Below, piece by piece: positions 9,750 to 22,551 of a DNA stretch of 64,000 bases; the stretch's first letter is position 1; every line of letters starts with the position of its first letter. The notes beneath the pieces were generated by a model. The model made no database searches. It was not told the origin of the DNA and saw only the letters and a program-made list of their open reading frames with translations. This stretch comes from Kalaharituber pfeilii (lineage: Eukaryota > Ascomycota > Pezizomycetes > Pezizales > Pezizaceae). The stretch spans positions 1,178,001-1,242,000 of the forward strand of contig WHUZ01000009.1 in NCBI GenBank assembly GCA_015179045.1, given 5' to 3'. The translations under genes and the position numbers were made by a program.

Positions 9750-11093
9750 TTTTGTTACGTATTAGATGCTATCTTAATGTTGACAAACGAATGGCAACGC
9801 TATATTTCAAGCAGCTGTGATTGCAAGCGAGTGAACTCTGCTGGTAGTTAGCCTTCGTCACCAAACATTAGAAGACAAAGACGTGTGGTCACATAGGTTT
9901 TTATAACATATTTGTGTTCCAAAACCCTGATACCAAATGAGTGTGCGTATGGCTAACAGGATTGCTAGCCTCGGCCCCAACTTCTCGCTAACTGGGCAAT
10001 CCGAAACCCAGATACAATCATCTAGATAAATTCTCCTACGCATGCTTGCCCCTCTTATTTTCACCAAATTAGGCACAGTTCAGCTTTGTAGCGTGGAAGG
10101 ACAGACACTTGATAAGTTGATATTGCTGGTGCAAGTGTGTCGATCATTTCCCAGGCCGTCCATCTTTCTCACACACACGATGTTTCTAGGATTCCTTAAC
10201 TGCAATCGAGAACAGCGTTTATTCCACGTCATCACTGCCAGTGCAATTATTAACCCCTCGGCACAGTGAAGAATAGAGTAACTAAGATAGCTCACCTTCA
10301 ATATGCCGCGCTGTTGTCTCTCGTACCTTTGTCGGCATCAAATTAAATACCAGTAAATGTAGGGCAGGGGTCAGCTAGGTAACGTTAGTGTAAGTTCTTA
10401 CTGTGACAACCATTTGTGCTTAACCTCACTACAACTCCTGCCTTGTCTGCAGCTGAGCAAGCCTAATTCGCAAGTATCATAAGAAAAATGTTTTCCTTGG
10501 GTAGTAAAACCCCAGATGAAGGGAGAACAATGGGCATGACCTGTGATCGTAGTTTTCGCCAAAATCCTGTGGCACTTAGTGTCACTGACCTCAGATCTCA
10601 CACTCCTATTCATATCGGAACAAAACTAAATATAGATTCACTGCATAATGAAAGGTTGCAATTGTGGTACCACTTGGCGACAGAGCTCACTATGGCGCGG
10701 ATGGTGCACCCACCTATCCATTCCTCCGAATGGCTGCCAAGACTACTCTCACTTAAAATGAGAAAACCTTTTCAAGGCCAGCAAAAACGCACAGATTCCT
10801 GTTCAATACCATCAATGTTTTTAATTTAGCAACAAGTTGCCTTAAGTGTGATAGCAACCTACCTGGCGATACCAGCTTGAAATGTTGCGACTGAATCATA
10901 TTCCAGATCAAAACATAATACTACACAAGTTCTCCAAGTTGAAGAGTTAAATACATGTAAATGGCAATGAAATATATATATTAGAAATATTAGTTTAGAA
11001 GGGATAGGTCTATTAGTTGCAATTGATGGTACCGTAAACGCGCTTTTCTAACTAGAATAGTCTACGGGACTACTGTATCAGACTGTGCTGCTA
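9750..11093. other. No gene recognised
   Basis: A plus-strand frame at 10488-10829 has no recognisable domain and low coding character. The first few hundred bases would hold the promoter of the minus-strand secreted protein. Confidence 0.3.
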
Positions 11094-11172
11094 CAGTGGC
11101 CCATCAGAAGTCTTGGTTGCATGATACTTACCCCAATATTGCCTAATCCCCAAGGTTTTTCACAGATCACTG
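11094..11172. mobile_element. 79 bp MITE, CAGTGACC / GGGGATTAGG family
   Basis: The right end, read inward, is CAGTGATCTGTGAAAAACCT then TGGGGATTAGGCAATATTGG. The left end is a worn CAGTGGCCCATCAGAAGTCT then TGG. TA flanks both sides. Better copies lie at 22842-22931 and 58476-58672. Confidence 0.65.
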
Positions 11173-11174
11173 TA

Positions 11175-13880
11175 AATCAAAACATTGGTGGCATCGAACA
11201 TGAGTCTGTGCGTTTTTGCTGTTTCTTCTTAGTCAACCTCGTGGCAATTGGAGCGCATTGCAATTGGAGTAAGGCAAATTCTCGTCCTAGAAATTCTTCA
11301 TACGCCATTATTACAAAGTATTCGGAGCAGAATATAGTGAAAATCAGTCAGCACACTGCCGATGTAACATACGACATTCTTCCCTATACCCGAGTTAGTA
11401 CTCCCTGTGATGTTCAGCATTTGACCGACAAAGAGAAAATGAAAACGTGCGAAAAAATCTTAGGCTTGCATCTTTCCTCCGCTTGCAATAATATCAGATT
11501 AGGAATTTAACCTAGGCTTGGCCTTGGTAATACTTATGTTCCATATTATTTACTGCTACCAGAGAACTGGATAGTAGTATACATACTACGATGCCAGCAC
11601 CAGCAAGACCACAAGCACTTAACCCTATGAGGGGTGCCGGATTCGGTCTCAGGTGTTACCAAGCTGGCCATCGTTAGGGTTGTGGAACATGATGGCCATG
11701 GTAATTACATCCTATTCTGGAGCTTTCTAAAAAGTACTATGGGGAATGACAGCGTGTTCAGTACTCGTATAGGACTGTCTCAAGACTACGTACTGTATGA
11801 TTGAGTCAGCAAGCATTGTGGTTGAACCGTTGCATTGGCATAGAATGCGTACGCCATACATCGTCACATGAGATCATTATTTGGCACACCTTGGCTGTTA
11901 TGAGTTCTGGAAAAAAAAGTAATACTACTAGTAGTGTGCTTCTGTCTCAATCCGTTTGCTTACAATTTTGCGACTACGCCCTGTGGTTCCTAAAGTGCAG
12001 ATTTTTTTGAGATATGTGCACTACCAGGAATAACTGCGATTAAAACGTCAACTGCTCTGTACTGCGAGTTAACGTTTGATAGAAACCGTTTGAGGAGTAT
12101 TCGGATTTTGTCCTGAAAATTCTTGAACTGCACCTTATCGCACCAAACAGAGTGAACGAGTAGAAGTAATTGAATTAAGGTCCACTAGTTTGAGAACACT
12201 GTAGCCCCCTCTACCCAGGACGGACGTGGTTGACATCATCATCACAATATGGGATGGGCTCCCGTCGGCACTTGCCACAGTTGGAATATTCCGTATTTAA
12301 ATTTCTTTGTTGAGGGGAGATTAAATCTTATATAATGAAGACTACATCTATCTGTCGGTGAGCACATACAAGCTGTAGCTACCTTTATTCTGCTGTACTC
12401 GGAGGAGGAGTATTGGTATGGTTACCGAAATTGGCGCTACGTTCTCCTTCATTACTTCTTTCTATGGGGCTTCAAAAGAATGTTGCTTACCTAAGACAGT
12501 TCCTTCCCAAATAAGTAGCTTCCCACTACCACATAATATAATACTCCGTCCGTTATGAGCGGGCGCGAGGCTGCTCAGTCAACTATGCGCGGTTCCTCTA
12601 CTAGGTGGTCCTCGAGTCACTGTCCGAAGGAGGCGAATCGCTATCTTGAGTAGTAGAAAGTCTCGATATGTGTATATTCGGCAATGGCAGTAGCGAGTAG
12701 AATGTGTAAGTACAATAAAAGAGTGCGGGAATGTGGTAAGTAGGAAAAGGAAGTAGTATAACGGCGCGGCGATATCTACATGACTGTAGAAGACAGAGTA
12801 ATCGTGCGTATGTACAAATGGATGATGTGTGTATTGTATATCTGTGTATGATACATGTGCAAAAGGAACAGAACCTCTTTATACCGCAGACCGCTCGGTC
12901 ATTTCTAATCAACCCGGCTTACCCTCATCCTCACGTGCCCGTGCTACTTCACTATTGCTCTTGAACTTCCACGTGACCTACGGCGTTATCTGAGCCCAGC
13001 GCCAGCGCGGTTAGTAAATAAGTAGCAACTAGCAAGTAGGCGCGCGCCGCCTACCACACCGTCTTGAAATTTCCATTTTCCCACCCTCAATTAGGTAGCC
13101 TCATCACTTGCCCTGCTGGTTGATCATCAACCGCACAGTCTCTAGCTTTTTATTGCACGGAAGTCGGCAACTACACTACCTCAATTAGCATTGATGCGCT
13201 CTCATTTAGTTTTCTGCTTTGATCGCTAAAGCGACAGATAGTCTTCACGTGAAGATACTCCGCCGAGATGGGTGTTATCAACTAGACGTACTGTGCATAG
13301 AGTAGTGATAGCCCACCTCGTGCACCCGAAAGGAAAACTGGTACTTGGACATGTTAGATTACAACAAATACAATTCCGGGAACTTCAGTATTCGTTAAAA
13401 GGCAGATATCATTGCAACTGAGCGTCTCTAGGTTGTCAAATGCTGGTAAAGATCGGGGCCTTCGAATAGTGTTAGGGCGCTTAACCATTAAAGGGGTTAT
13501 CCACCTGAGATACACCGTGCAGCTGCTAAGTGACCATTCGTCCTGATTAACCGATAGCTAAACAGCAGATTAGGAGCGCGGAAGAGTATCACAAAGATGA
13601 CGCATGGTTATTACAGAGTGGCTCGCGCCGCAGATTGCAAGATGGCGTTTCATTGAGATTATATTGTAAGAGTACTTTAGCACCTGATGTTAGATAGAAC
13701 AATGCAATGAAAGAATGGCACGCTGGAGAAGTGGCCTATAAGCTTACACCTCACATTTTTGCTGCATATCTTAACAGGACGTAGCGGCTGTTGCGCCCTG
13801 TGGATCAAAGTCGCCGCAGTTGGGGCAGAGGGGAAGAATATACTTGCACATTGTGTGCTTGGGAGTTCGACTTTTTGGTT
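11175..13880. other. Long gene-free stretch
   Basis: About 2.7 kb without a supportable gene. Open frames near 11085-11510 and 12601-12912 have no recognisable motifs, and the first overlaps the MITE. No TIR pair or tandem repeat was seen by eye. Confidence 0.35.
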
Positions 13881-13895
13881 TGGCAAAAAGGGCCT

Positions 13896-13955
13896 CTTTT
13901 TTTTTTTTTAATATCACGTAACCCCGCTTATCGCTACTCGCTATGGCAGGGCAAA
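13896..13955 (-). mobile_element. Ultra-short poly(A) retroposon, family A
   Basis: On the minus strand: GCCCTGCCATAGCGAGTAGC, GATAAGCGGGGTTACGTGAT, ATT, then A-run. AAAAAGGGCCT occurs on both sides (13885-13895 and 13956-13966) as an 11 bp target duplication. The 5' end is at the same position (GCCCTGCC) as in the copies at 6818 and 61793. Confidence 0.8.
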
Positions 13956-14090
13956 AAAAAGGGCCTGCTGGTAAGCTAGTTGTAGTAGGTTCGTAGCAGG
14001 TTATGGATGGCACCGTGTAGCTTATAATTAGGGGTGATACGATGTTATGAATAATGATAATGGTATTGTTTGAGAAGTGAGGGTGTTGTA

Positions 14091-14201
14091 CTCGCTGATT
14101 CGGAAAGTATTGGAAGGCTGCATAAAAAATATGCACTATCTCCAAAGGCGAATAGCGCATACGCTTTATGCAGCGTTCCAATATCATACTTTCCGACCTA
14201 C
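14091..14201. mobile_element. CTCG-type MITE, family 1
   Basis: Starts CTCGCTGATTCGGAAAGTAT after TA (14089-14090). The core CAAAGGCGAATAGCGCATAC matches the other copies. The right TIR is interrupted (CCAATATCATACTTTCCGAC) and its last bases are lost. Confidence 0.75.
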
Positions 14202-14209
14202 TAGCGGAT

Positions 14210-14992
14210 CCTCCAAGAACCCAGGCTCAAAACCTAAAATAAAAAAAATAAAAAAAGCAACCCTTGAATATGTAGCGAATATGTGAACTCAGCTCCGGAT
14301 TATATATTTCAACAAGTAATTCTTAAGGCGGCTGGCACTACAGTAGCAAAAAACCTGGCAACGAGGCTATACACGCAAACATTGATCATGCACTCGCAGG
14401 CGCGAGCCAGAGCAGGACAGAGTTAACATCATTTGCCCAAAGAGGTTATATACTTATAAGGATGTCTCTGCCTACTAGGTATTGAGTCGCTGTGAAGTCA
14501 CCTGAGATTGTTATAGTCCCCTATACTAGTAAATGAAGATGTCGTTTTCGTTTCGCTTCACGTACATTATTCCAGCTCTAGATTCTGATCCCCGCATCAG
14601 GCTTCCTGGCTCGGCCTGGAATCCTGAATTTCAATTATAAGTAAAAGTAAATACAACTGCCCTCAAGTTATCACTCAGGGCTCTATGATAGAATCTATCT
14701 ATATTATACACAGCAGGAGTAGAATGGTAAAAAAGAATAAAAAGCTATGCCATAAATGAATGTTGACTCAAAACTCCCCCACCGGAAATAAATATCTAAA
14801 GAAAAAAAAAAAAGCAACAAACCTTAAAGAATGAAACTCCCCAAATAGGCGCCGACGTTATATATCAGACCCAAGATAAGAAAGTAAAGAAATGATATAT
14901 CGAAAAAGAAAAAAAGAAAAAGAAGGGAAAAAAACCGGGGACCAATTGCACTACCCAAAAAAAAAAACGCCATCTGCGTCGAGGAAATATCC
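14210..14992. other. AT-rich spacer, no gene seen
   Basis: A-rich sequence with several poly(A) stretches (14803, 14908-14935, 14957). No coding region supported. The right part is the 3' flank of the minus-strand gene that ends at 14993. Confidence 0.35.
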
Positions 14993-15562
14993 TCAATTTT
15001 TTTGTTTCCACCATCCCCTCACCATCCATTCCACTCTCATTCTCCCCTCCACGAGCCCCGTCACCAGCTCCCTCCCTCTCTCCTCATCCGCCAGCAATCC
15101 CCCCACGACATACACCCTATCCCGATACTCTCCCCCAACCCATCCCTTATCAAGCTCTCCCTCAATCTCGTTCGCGATCCGGATCCTCTTCTCGTTTGGT
15201 ATGTCCACATACTTGCGCAGCGCAAAAGTAATCGCGAGCCGACCTTGCTTACGGAGGTTTGGTGGATTGTTTTCAAAAGTTGGCAACACCTTCTCTGAAG
15301 TGGCAGTGGGGTAGGCTTTGGCGCACAGGGGCGCGACGCACGAGAACTCAGTCCCGAGCGCAAGCACCGAGAGCTGCAGGTTCGCGAGGAGAGTGAAATA
15401 GGAATCGGTTATGGCCCCAGAGGCTTCCGTAAGCTTGGGCTTTTCGCAAAAGTCTCGGTCGTAGGCGGGGAGCTTGGAGTACCCGTATCGTGATCGGTTG
15501 GAAGATCTGGAGCTTGAAAGAAGACCGACAAGGTCCGGGCAGGTGAGAAGTTGGAGAAACAT
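14993..15562 (-). CDS. Unrecognised protein, 189 aa
   Basis: A single-exon minus-strand frame from ATG at 15562. It reads further upstream in frame to about 15607, but without another ATG. The frame has a strong preference for C/G in third positions, unlike its AT-rich surroundings, which supports coding. The product starts MFLQLLTCPDLVGLLSSS and has a central hydrophobic stretch (SYFTLLANLQLSVLALG). The C-terminal half is mixed charged: LRKQGRLAITFALRKYV, RIANEIEGELDKGW, RVYVVGGLLADEERGREL and VEWMVRGWWKQKN. I do not recognise a domain. An upstream exon joined at the ACTAG near 15600 is possible. Confidence 0.6.
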   Translation of the reverse strand: MFLQLLTCPDLVGLLSSSRSSNRSRYGYSKLPAYDRDFCEKPKLTEASGAITDSYFTLLANLQLSVLALGTEFSCVAPLCAKAYPTATSEKVLPTFENNPPNLRKQGRLAITFALRKYVDIPNEKRIRIANEIEGELDKGWVGGEYRDRVYVVGGLLADEERGRELVTGLVEGRMRVEWMVRGWWKQKN

Positions 15563-16862
15563 CTTATTTTTCTTTGCAAAGCTACAATGGCTTGTGCTAG
15601 TTTTCAAAGCAAGAGACCAGCTGAAATAGGAAAAGCTTTCCGGAGAACGGATGTCGATGGAATCGCACTTCCTGCGGCGATATATTCAAATAAACGAGTC
15701 TCTTCCCACACGTTACCGGTTCAAAAAGCAAAAGAAGTATCAATCGCCTAGCGAGACACCTTTTCTTTCCACTTTTATTGTTTCGCACAATCGAGCCTTC
15801 GTAGCGGGAGGCAGCTTAGCTAAAGGAGCGTGTGGAGAGGGGTATAGGAGAATGGAGTCGATCGACGGCTACTATAGAAATCAACTTCCTTAAAAACAAG
15901 TCACGCCTCCGTTAATTATATATGTGGAAGGGTGACCATCTTGAAACGAACAGTCTATCAAACAGTGGTGGTTGGGGACTGTTAACGCCCTGTCATGTCT
16001 CATTTCCGCATGTTCTAAGCGCACAGTTATTTTTATTAGCAGGGGGTTATGGTTGACCGTGGGGATAAGGTCACCAGCGTATCCGGTACGTACGGAAGTT
16101 TCCCTGCTCCTTTCATCTTGCCGTACACAGTACATCGCGAACGTCTCAGTATATCAAAACCGGGCCATAAGCTTTGCAGGAGTTTCTTCTAGAATATGGT
16201 TGCTGACCTCCTCATGCTAGCTGCATATACGCTTCGTTACAATGATCATCCAGCCGCCATCTCAAACTGAAAGGTCTTTCTTTCCCCCAAGCACTCTCGT
16301 GACACCCAAATTCTGTAATCATAACCGTTAACTAGTTTAAAGTACTTCATATAACTGGGATCCCAGTAACTCGTAAGCACAACAATTGCAATTTGACCAA
16401 GATGACAAGGGGCACTGTAATCCAACATTTCACCTTCAGTTTAGTCCTTCGGTTCCAGATCCCACCGTCACCCTGGCGGTTAAGCTCCATTATAGCCAAG
16501 CGCACGTGCAGTCACCTTCCAATTACCCCAGGTTTTTCTAAATTTCAAGAGTTCCGCAGACGGGTCTTCCGGAATATTACTGTGCATGCATCATGGTTTG
16601 TTTGACAGAAGCATCTGTACGGCGCAAATCGGTTTAACACCTTACAATGACCGCAACTGGTGTAGCCACAATAGTTCATCAATAATTCAAGTTGAAATTA
16701 ATTTTGGGACAATGAAGTAAAATATATGTTCACGAATTTGTGGTCATATTGACAAACAGGCATATCTACAAAATGACTGCAAGAACACCATCCTACAATC
16801 AAACGCTACCCGTTATTCTCTATCACCTAACCTGATTGCAGCTATTCGCCAAGGTAGGGTAT
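15563..16862. other. No gene recognised
   Basis: Short frames on both strands, none with motifs. The left part is the presumed promoter of the minus-strand gene at 14993-15562. Confidence 0.35.
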
Positions 16863-17919
16863 TCAAATATCATGATGTACGCTTGGCCACAGACATCCAC
16901 CCCCATCAACTGTAATCCCAGTGCCTGTGGTAAAACTGCTCCTCGGGCTAGCCAAAAATATGACTGCATCAGCAACCTCGTCTGGCTCTGCCATCCTGTT
17001 AGAAGGGATCATCGCTTTCATCCGATCCTCCATCTTCAATTCCTTCGGGACAGCTTCTACAGCTCTTTCAAGAAGAGGTGTCTTCGTCCATATAGGGTAG
17101 ACGGCATTCACGCGAATCAAATCGTTGGCATGGTCCAACGCTATTGTTTACAAAGAGTAGCACATATTAGACACTCGTGCCGAATTTATCTCGATACAAG
17201 ATACTTTTGAATGAACAGAACTCACCAGCTGTCTTGACCAGTCCAGAGACTGCATGCTTGCTCACCGCATATGACATTGAGGCCGGAAACCCGATCCAGC
17301 TCGCCACAGACCCCAACAGAACAATAGATCCACGCTCAGCTGGGCGTCTTGGGGAGTATGGATTTGGCACTGGCACGTTCTTTTTCATTGCTTCAATCTG
17401 GGCTTGCAAACAGTACAAGGTGCCCTTCAAATTGATGTTCATGGTAAAGTCAAAGTCCTCTTCCGTGACCTCTGATGTTGGCTTCTGGTGATTTGTATAT
17501 ACCTAGACTAGATGTCAGCTGACCATTTGGAAGCTTCATGTGATGTTCTCCACATTGGATTGCATACACCTGCGCAGTTCGCCGCATAATCCAATCTGCC
17601 AAATGCCTTTACTGTATCGTCAACCATTTTCTGTACCTGCTCTTTCTTGGTAACATCGGCTTGAATCACGACAGCCTTATATTGGGGATTTTTTGCAACA
17701 GCCTTGGAGGCTGCAGCGGCTTCTTTCGCAGCTTTGAGATTGATATCTGAGAAAGCTACGCCAGCACAACCTTCTTTGGCAAATCCAAAGGCAGTCGCAC
17801 GTCCAATTCCGCTACCTATGTAATGTAATGTAAGTAAGATCCTGCCATGGAACCTCCTGACAGTCGTGATATATAGACTTACCAGCCCCAGTCACAAGAG
17901 CATATCCCTTAAGATCCAT
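16863..17919 (-). CDS. Short-chain dehydrogenase/reductase, 4 exons
   Basis: Minus-strand exons 17919-17883, 17815-17568, 17502-17226 and 17140-16863, with all phases consistent, give 279 residues. This is a classical SDR: an NAD(P)-dependent oxidoreductase with a Rossmann fold. Visible motifs are the cofactor loop TGAGSGIG (split by the first intron), acidic SDINLKAA, NCAGVY, SVASWIGFPASMSYAVSKHA with the catalytic Ser and the Tyr-x-x-x-Lys pair, and a C-terminal loop FLASPRSSFTTGTGITVDGG. The substrate cannot be read from the sequence. It resembles the fungal 2,5-dichloro-diol/levodione-reductase type, a loose grouping only. No targeting signal; probably cytosolic. There is no partner gene next to it. 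Confidence 0.88.
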
Positions 17920-18620
17920 TGCATATGATTACCCAATGAGAAATTCTGACGTTTATGACTTAAGTGACTTTGTATCACTGCGATCCTTCAGGATAAAATT
18001 TGCTGTTGTAGTGACAGCGTGAATAAAGAGTGCCGAATTGCTGATGTCTGGAGAAATTGTCGAAGGTGGTCAATCTAAAGGTTTAAATACTTGTAGCCTC
18101 GGAACTCTAGTACAAATTCTGAAGTTAACTATTTGCCTACTGCAGTCTGTGAGGGGTGCAACGCACTTGCCGATAGACACATGTATCACAACGGTCATCA
18201 TTCCGGTATTGCGAGTTCCCGCAAGTGTCATGCTCATCAGAGTTGTAATGGTGCCCAGGCCAACGGGTAGCGGTAGAGGCGCTTCAGAACACGCTATCAC
18301 CGGCGTGAATATTAGATGACTAATTACAGCCCTGATGATCTTGAATTTTAACTGAGCCGTAACTAGCTGACCATCAATAAGCTATTGGAAAAGTACAGCT
18401 CCAGATATAATGAACAAGGTGCAAATAACCCCAGCTTCTGGCTGAAGTGTCGTTGAAACTAGTCAAAAAGGAAAGATCAGCTTAAGGCGGTGCTCTCAAA
18501 GTGAGCTTTCGTAGAAGCCTGAAACCCATGGCAGCCTTAGAGACGCATGTTGTTCCAATAGTGCAGTGCAAAAATTGTACCCAATCAGCGGTTGTTTCGA
18601 TCGCCCTAATTTCTTCGACT
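17920..18620. other. Promoter side of the SDR, then featureless
   Basis: Frames on opposite strands at 18038-18319 overlap and neither has recognisable motifs. No gene called. Confidence 0.35.
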
Positions 18621-18621
18621 A

Positions 18622-19433
18622 CAGTCTACCCTTGCTATATCGGACCTCGCTATACCGGAAACCTTGCTATACCAGATGGCCTCTGTCTGTGACATCCGTT
18701 CCCCATACAAATCGCCCTTGCTATACCGGACGCCCTAACAATTCCGGACCAGATAGAAATCTGTAGACAAGTACCCCCCTGCCTCCATACAATATAATAT
18801 TTGCTATACCGGACACATTAATATTAATACATCTTAGATTACTCCATTTCACACTTGGCTGCCATCACTGCTGCCACTACTGCTGTCACTGTTTCTGCTA
18901 ATGCCGTTGCTACTACTGCTATCATCACTTGCTACAATGTTGTTCGAGTAATGGAAACTGGGCACTTCATTGCTTCTTGTTCCATGTTCCGAGATTAATT
19001 GCTAACCACTTACCACTTTGTTTCAAAATACCTAACTAAGTAGATACAGCTACTGATCAACTTAAAATAATGAATTAGATACCTAGGATATCAAAGTTAA
19101 AGTACAGTAATCTTACCAATTTTATCTCAAAAATGTTTATCAAATTCACTGAACTTTTCTTTAGCATATTTTGGTTCTAGTCAATGTACATATTTGATGC
19201 TTCTCAAGCACACTTAAGGTTCCGACGTTTTTCTAGATTTTGTAACCAATGCATATTGATATCTTTGGCTGGATGTGAACAAGTTGATGTTTACTTCGTT
19301 CATCTCCTATTTCAGTAATTAATTGAATTTACTACCTCCCCTGTCTGCCAAGCATTTTATTCTATACCAGAACCTTGCTATACCGGACGAAAATTGCCAG
19401 ATTTTAGCGATCCGGTATAGCAAGGGTAGACTG
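18622..19433. mobile_element. Pogo/Fot1-like non-autonomous element, 812 bp
   Basis: The ends are CAGTCTACCCTTGCTATA(T/C)C then GGA, inverted at both sides, with TA at 18620-18621 and 19434-19435. Inside each end the string TTGCTATACCGGA recurs: at 18660 as TTGCTATACCAGA, 18718, 18792 and 19374 (same orientation), and at 19408 inverted. Such repeated subterminal copies are typical binding sites for pogo-type transposases. No transposase frame is present. The first 110 bases of the window are a decayed relative. Confidence 0.8.
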
Positions 19434-19435
19434 TA

Positions 19436-21129
19436 AGTACCCGATTTCGGAATGAGGGTCAGATGGTCAACACGCCATGAAATTGTTACCACTGGTTACG
19501 AGACTAGGTTACCAGCTCAAACTACGGAACTGCCTGAATAGTGCAAGGTATCCTCAACAACTTTCCAATGGATTCGAAATCAAAAGCCTCACTGGTACCC
19601 CCACAAAGCGATTGGAAACCTGGAAAGCCATCTCCGAGCGATGTTGATTCGTGCTGGGGGCACGCTGTGCAGAAGACATCTAGAGAAGTTCGGATGTCGA
19701 TATCAGTGCTATGTAAGTTTTCTTGTCCCTGCATGCATGACGCTATTAAGCCCTAAGCGTATTTTCAAGCCCTGCTACTATATACTTGCCAACCTTTGCG
19801 GAAGGATAATGGTTTTCGACATCGAGCATATGCTGTTTGACTGTTGGAGTCACAATGTCAGGTCTGAGGTTCCGCAACATGAGAAATGGGCAATGACGTG
19901 ATATCATGATGTCCCCAATGCGGCGAGTGCACGTGGTATTCCAGCAATTATACTTGACTTAGAGTAAAGAATATAGTTCCTGAATATATGCCAGAGTCAC
20001 TGGAACAATGTCGTCAGAGATAGTTCTGTAAACTGTTGGAGGAGGTGCAGAGGCAGCGCTAGGTAGCATTAGGCGGTTACGTCAATCGCCTTGTCGTATA
20101 TTCAGCCCTCAGACAATCGAAATGCTAGGGGGTGCATAGAAAGTAATTGCCATAGCGAGTTCTTGCTGACGGGCAGTTGATCCTTACTTTCAATTGGTAG
20201 GCCCTGACCATTTAAAATAATTATCGGTATCAAAAGCGGCGTGGACGCTAGCGTTCGGGTGGGCATCCTTTCATTTTATTTAGTGATGAAAACAAAGGAA
20301 TCTGGGAATGTATGCAAGTTTTGAGAGATAAATTATGCGGGGAATATTAGTGCCGTTGCTGTAGTTACCTTTAATATTTGTAAACATCCTACGGTACCTT
20401 AGCCGGCAAACTGCGCGGAGGGGGATGTCCTCAGGACAGTCTGCGCGGAACTGTCCTGACTCCTAAGGATGCGCTCAAAGGAAACAGTTGGGTGTGGTGC
20501 ACACCAGCTGACGGACTATCTGCTGTGTGCAGCTGACAGTCAACTGAACCAGGAAGCTTCCAGAACTGGGAAGCTCCCATTGAAACATATCAGTTCGTGA
20601 CGTAGGCTGATGATTCTATCAACTTTTATCAAACTCACGTCAGAACGCATTCTCAATCTCCCAAAGCCTGACACACACACAGTTACTCACGACCTCTTTT
20701 TTGCAACCCACCCACATTCCTGGAAAGTTTGGAAGTGGTTCAGCTTAATTGCCAATCCGAAAGTTTGCGGGGATGTCTGTCATACTGAACAAGGCGTGGT
20801 GACTCTGACAAAGGTTTCTTCTCAATTGGGTGTGTTTCACCTGTCCAGGATTGGGAGGTATATCACCAAGCACTGAACGAGCGGCCTCTATAAAAAATGG
20901 AAGAGCTAACCCTCCTTTCATCAATATTCACGTGAATTTGAAACAATGTACATAAATATTTTGACAATGGCTTCTTACGAATTTCTCACATTGATATTCT
21001 GGGAGAAAATCATAACGAAGGTATTCAGCAATGTAGCACAATGAGTATCACTTAACGGCCTGACTTGTCAATAAGCGTTTCTGGTGCTATTTATTCGCTG
21101 AGTATCTGTAAATTAGGCGGATTTGCAGT
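19436..21129. other. No gene recognised
   Basis: Both strands of 19522-19756 have open frames of similar quality, including a plus-strand one with SKASLVPPQSDWKPGKPSPS. They exclude one another and neither is supported further. A GC-rich inverted segment lies around 20415-20470 (CTGCGCGGA repeated either side of AGGACAGT/ACTGTCCT). Confidence 0.35.
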
Positions 21130-21452
21130 CGCCAGGGAAGCTCCCAGGGAGCCATCAGGGATGACCGCGCCACACGCTAGAAAATCAATGGGAAGAAATT
21201 TCTCCCCTGGCCCTGATGATTGGAGGCTGCTCCCCTGGAAACCACCACTTTTCAACACCCATCCATCTCCACGAGTTTTTATCCAACTTTCATTCTGAAA
21301 ACAGGAATCGATTCTGCGTACTGATTCACTCGGGGAACGACTCACCAGGGAAAGTTTGATCCCATTGAGTTGTGATATACGTGGTTAGAGAGTACCCTAT
21401 TCCAATGCCGATACCAGAGCCTGCATAAGCTGCGACTACACCAGAAGGCTTA
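21130..21452 (+). repeat. Dispersed ~320 bp repeat, copy 2
   Basis: Homologous to 580-912 (see that entry for shared strings). The match stops at about 21452, where the LINE fragment begins. After the LINE the flank GCTTACCTATTAGCTAG loosely resembles the continuation of copy 1, CTTACACCTATCATTAA. Confidence 0.6.
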
Positions 21453-22357
21453 TGCCAAGCTTTGCTAAACCCGTACTGTCGCTCGAGCTAGCTGCGGTTC
21501 TGGAGGCATGCCGGGTGGCGCTCTTGCGAGCTGATAGGGGCCTTGGAAAAGGAAAGATGTACATCCTGACAGACTCACAGTATGTGGTACGGACAGCGTT
21601 GGACGGACAGTGCAAAGCACGCTCAAGATTAGAGCACGAACTCCTCAGGATGAGCAGCAAGCTGGCGGATAAAGGCATAGAAGGATATATAATCTGGGTT
21701 CCGGCACATCTGGGGATTGCTGGGAACGAGAGAGCAGACAAAGAGGCCAAGAGGGCAGTAGTAGAACCGGGGTGGAGGATGCAGGGGGTCCCCGGCCAAC
21801 TTACGGTCGCAGAAGTTAGGGCACGAGATGGAGCGGAGTTTGCGAAGGACTTGGGGGCAAAGGCGTGGGGTCTAGGGCTGCGGCACTGGACCAACAAGGG
21901 AGTGAGAGCGTTCATGGAGATATCTCGCAAGAGGGTAGCGTGCCCTCTCTGTGGGAAAGACAAGCCGGCAATGAGAGACCATATCATGCGGAAATGCCGG
22001 AAGCTCAAGAGGGAGAGGCTAGAGGAGGGCCTCTATGGGACGCGCCGGAATGGGCGGGTGGTACCCACAGGTTTTGATGTCTGGTTCGGGAAGGAGGAGT
22101 GGTCTAGGACGCAGAATTTCTGCATGAGGGTAGCAGAGCGGATTCGGCCTGCTAACTTTGGGAAGCGGGGCCAAGGGTAGGAGGGTGGAAGGAGGCGATG
22201 GGAGGATTGCTGGTGGAACTCATTTTCTTCTTTCTTTCTTTGCTTTTGGTTTTTTGTTTTTCTTTCCTAGAGGGGGCAACCCCGTTTCCTATGTAAAGTC
22301 TTGTACTGCGTATAGTCCCGGAAAATGTGCGATAGCCAGGCACCGTCGGGGACATTA
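21440..22357 (+). pseudogene. 5'-truncated LINE: RNase H and C-terminal domain
   Basis: An open frame of 242 codons (21452-22180) encodes the end of a LINE ORF2. RNase H motifs in order are ELAAVLEA (catalytic Glu), ILTDSQYVV (Asp), IIWVPAHLGIAGNERADKEA (His, and Asp of the last motif). The first catalytic motif (VYTDGS-like) would lie upstream and is missing. A CCHC knuckle, CPLCGKDKPAMRDHIMRKC, and a basic tail follow. The 3' UTR runs to about 22357 (GGGGACATTAAATAATAA). CAAGCT at both ends (21455-21460 and 22365-22370) may be the target duplication. The frame is intact but the reverse transcriptase is lost, so the copy is a truncated insertion, not a gene. It is better preserved than the LINE remnant at 6000-6760. 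Confidence 0.78.
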
Positions 22358-22551
22358 AATAATAACAAGCTGGAGCTTACCTATTAGCTAGTGACCGAGC
22401 ACCTATTTAGTGACCGATCTCTTGGCACTCCTCCTCGTACAACTTCCACATGCAATATCTTCAGCGTCAGGCATGCTAGCAACATGAGGTAAGTTGCAGA
22501 ATATACAGCAGGCATGCCTGAACATTTGGAGGATATTTGATGGCCACACTA

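Noticed and set aside
11085..11510. 141-codon plus-strand frame
   Set aside because: Its first third lies over a MITE and the rest has no motif or splice support.
22158..22358. Phe-rich frames at the end of the LINE
   Set aside because: They lie in the LINE 3' UTR T-rich tract.
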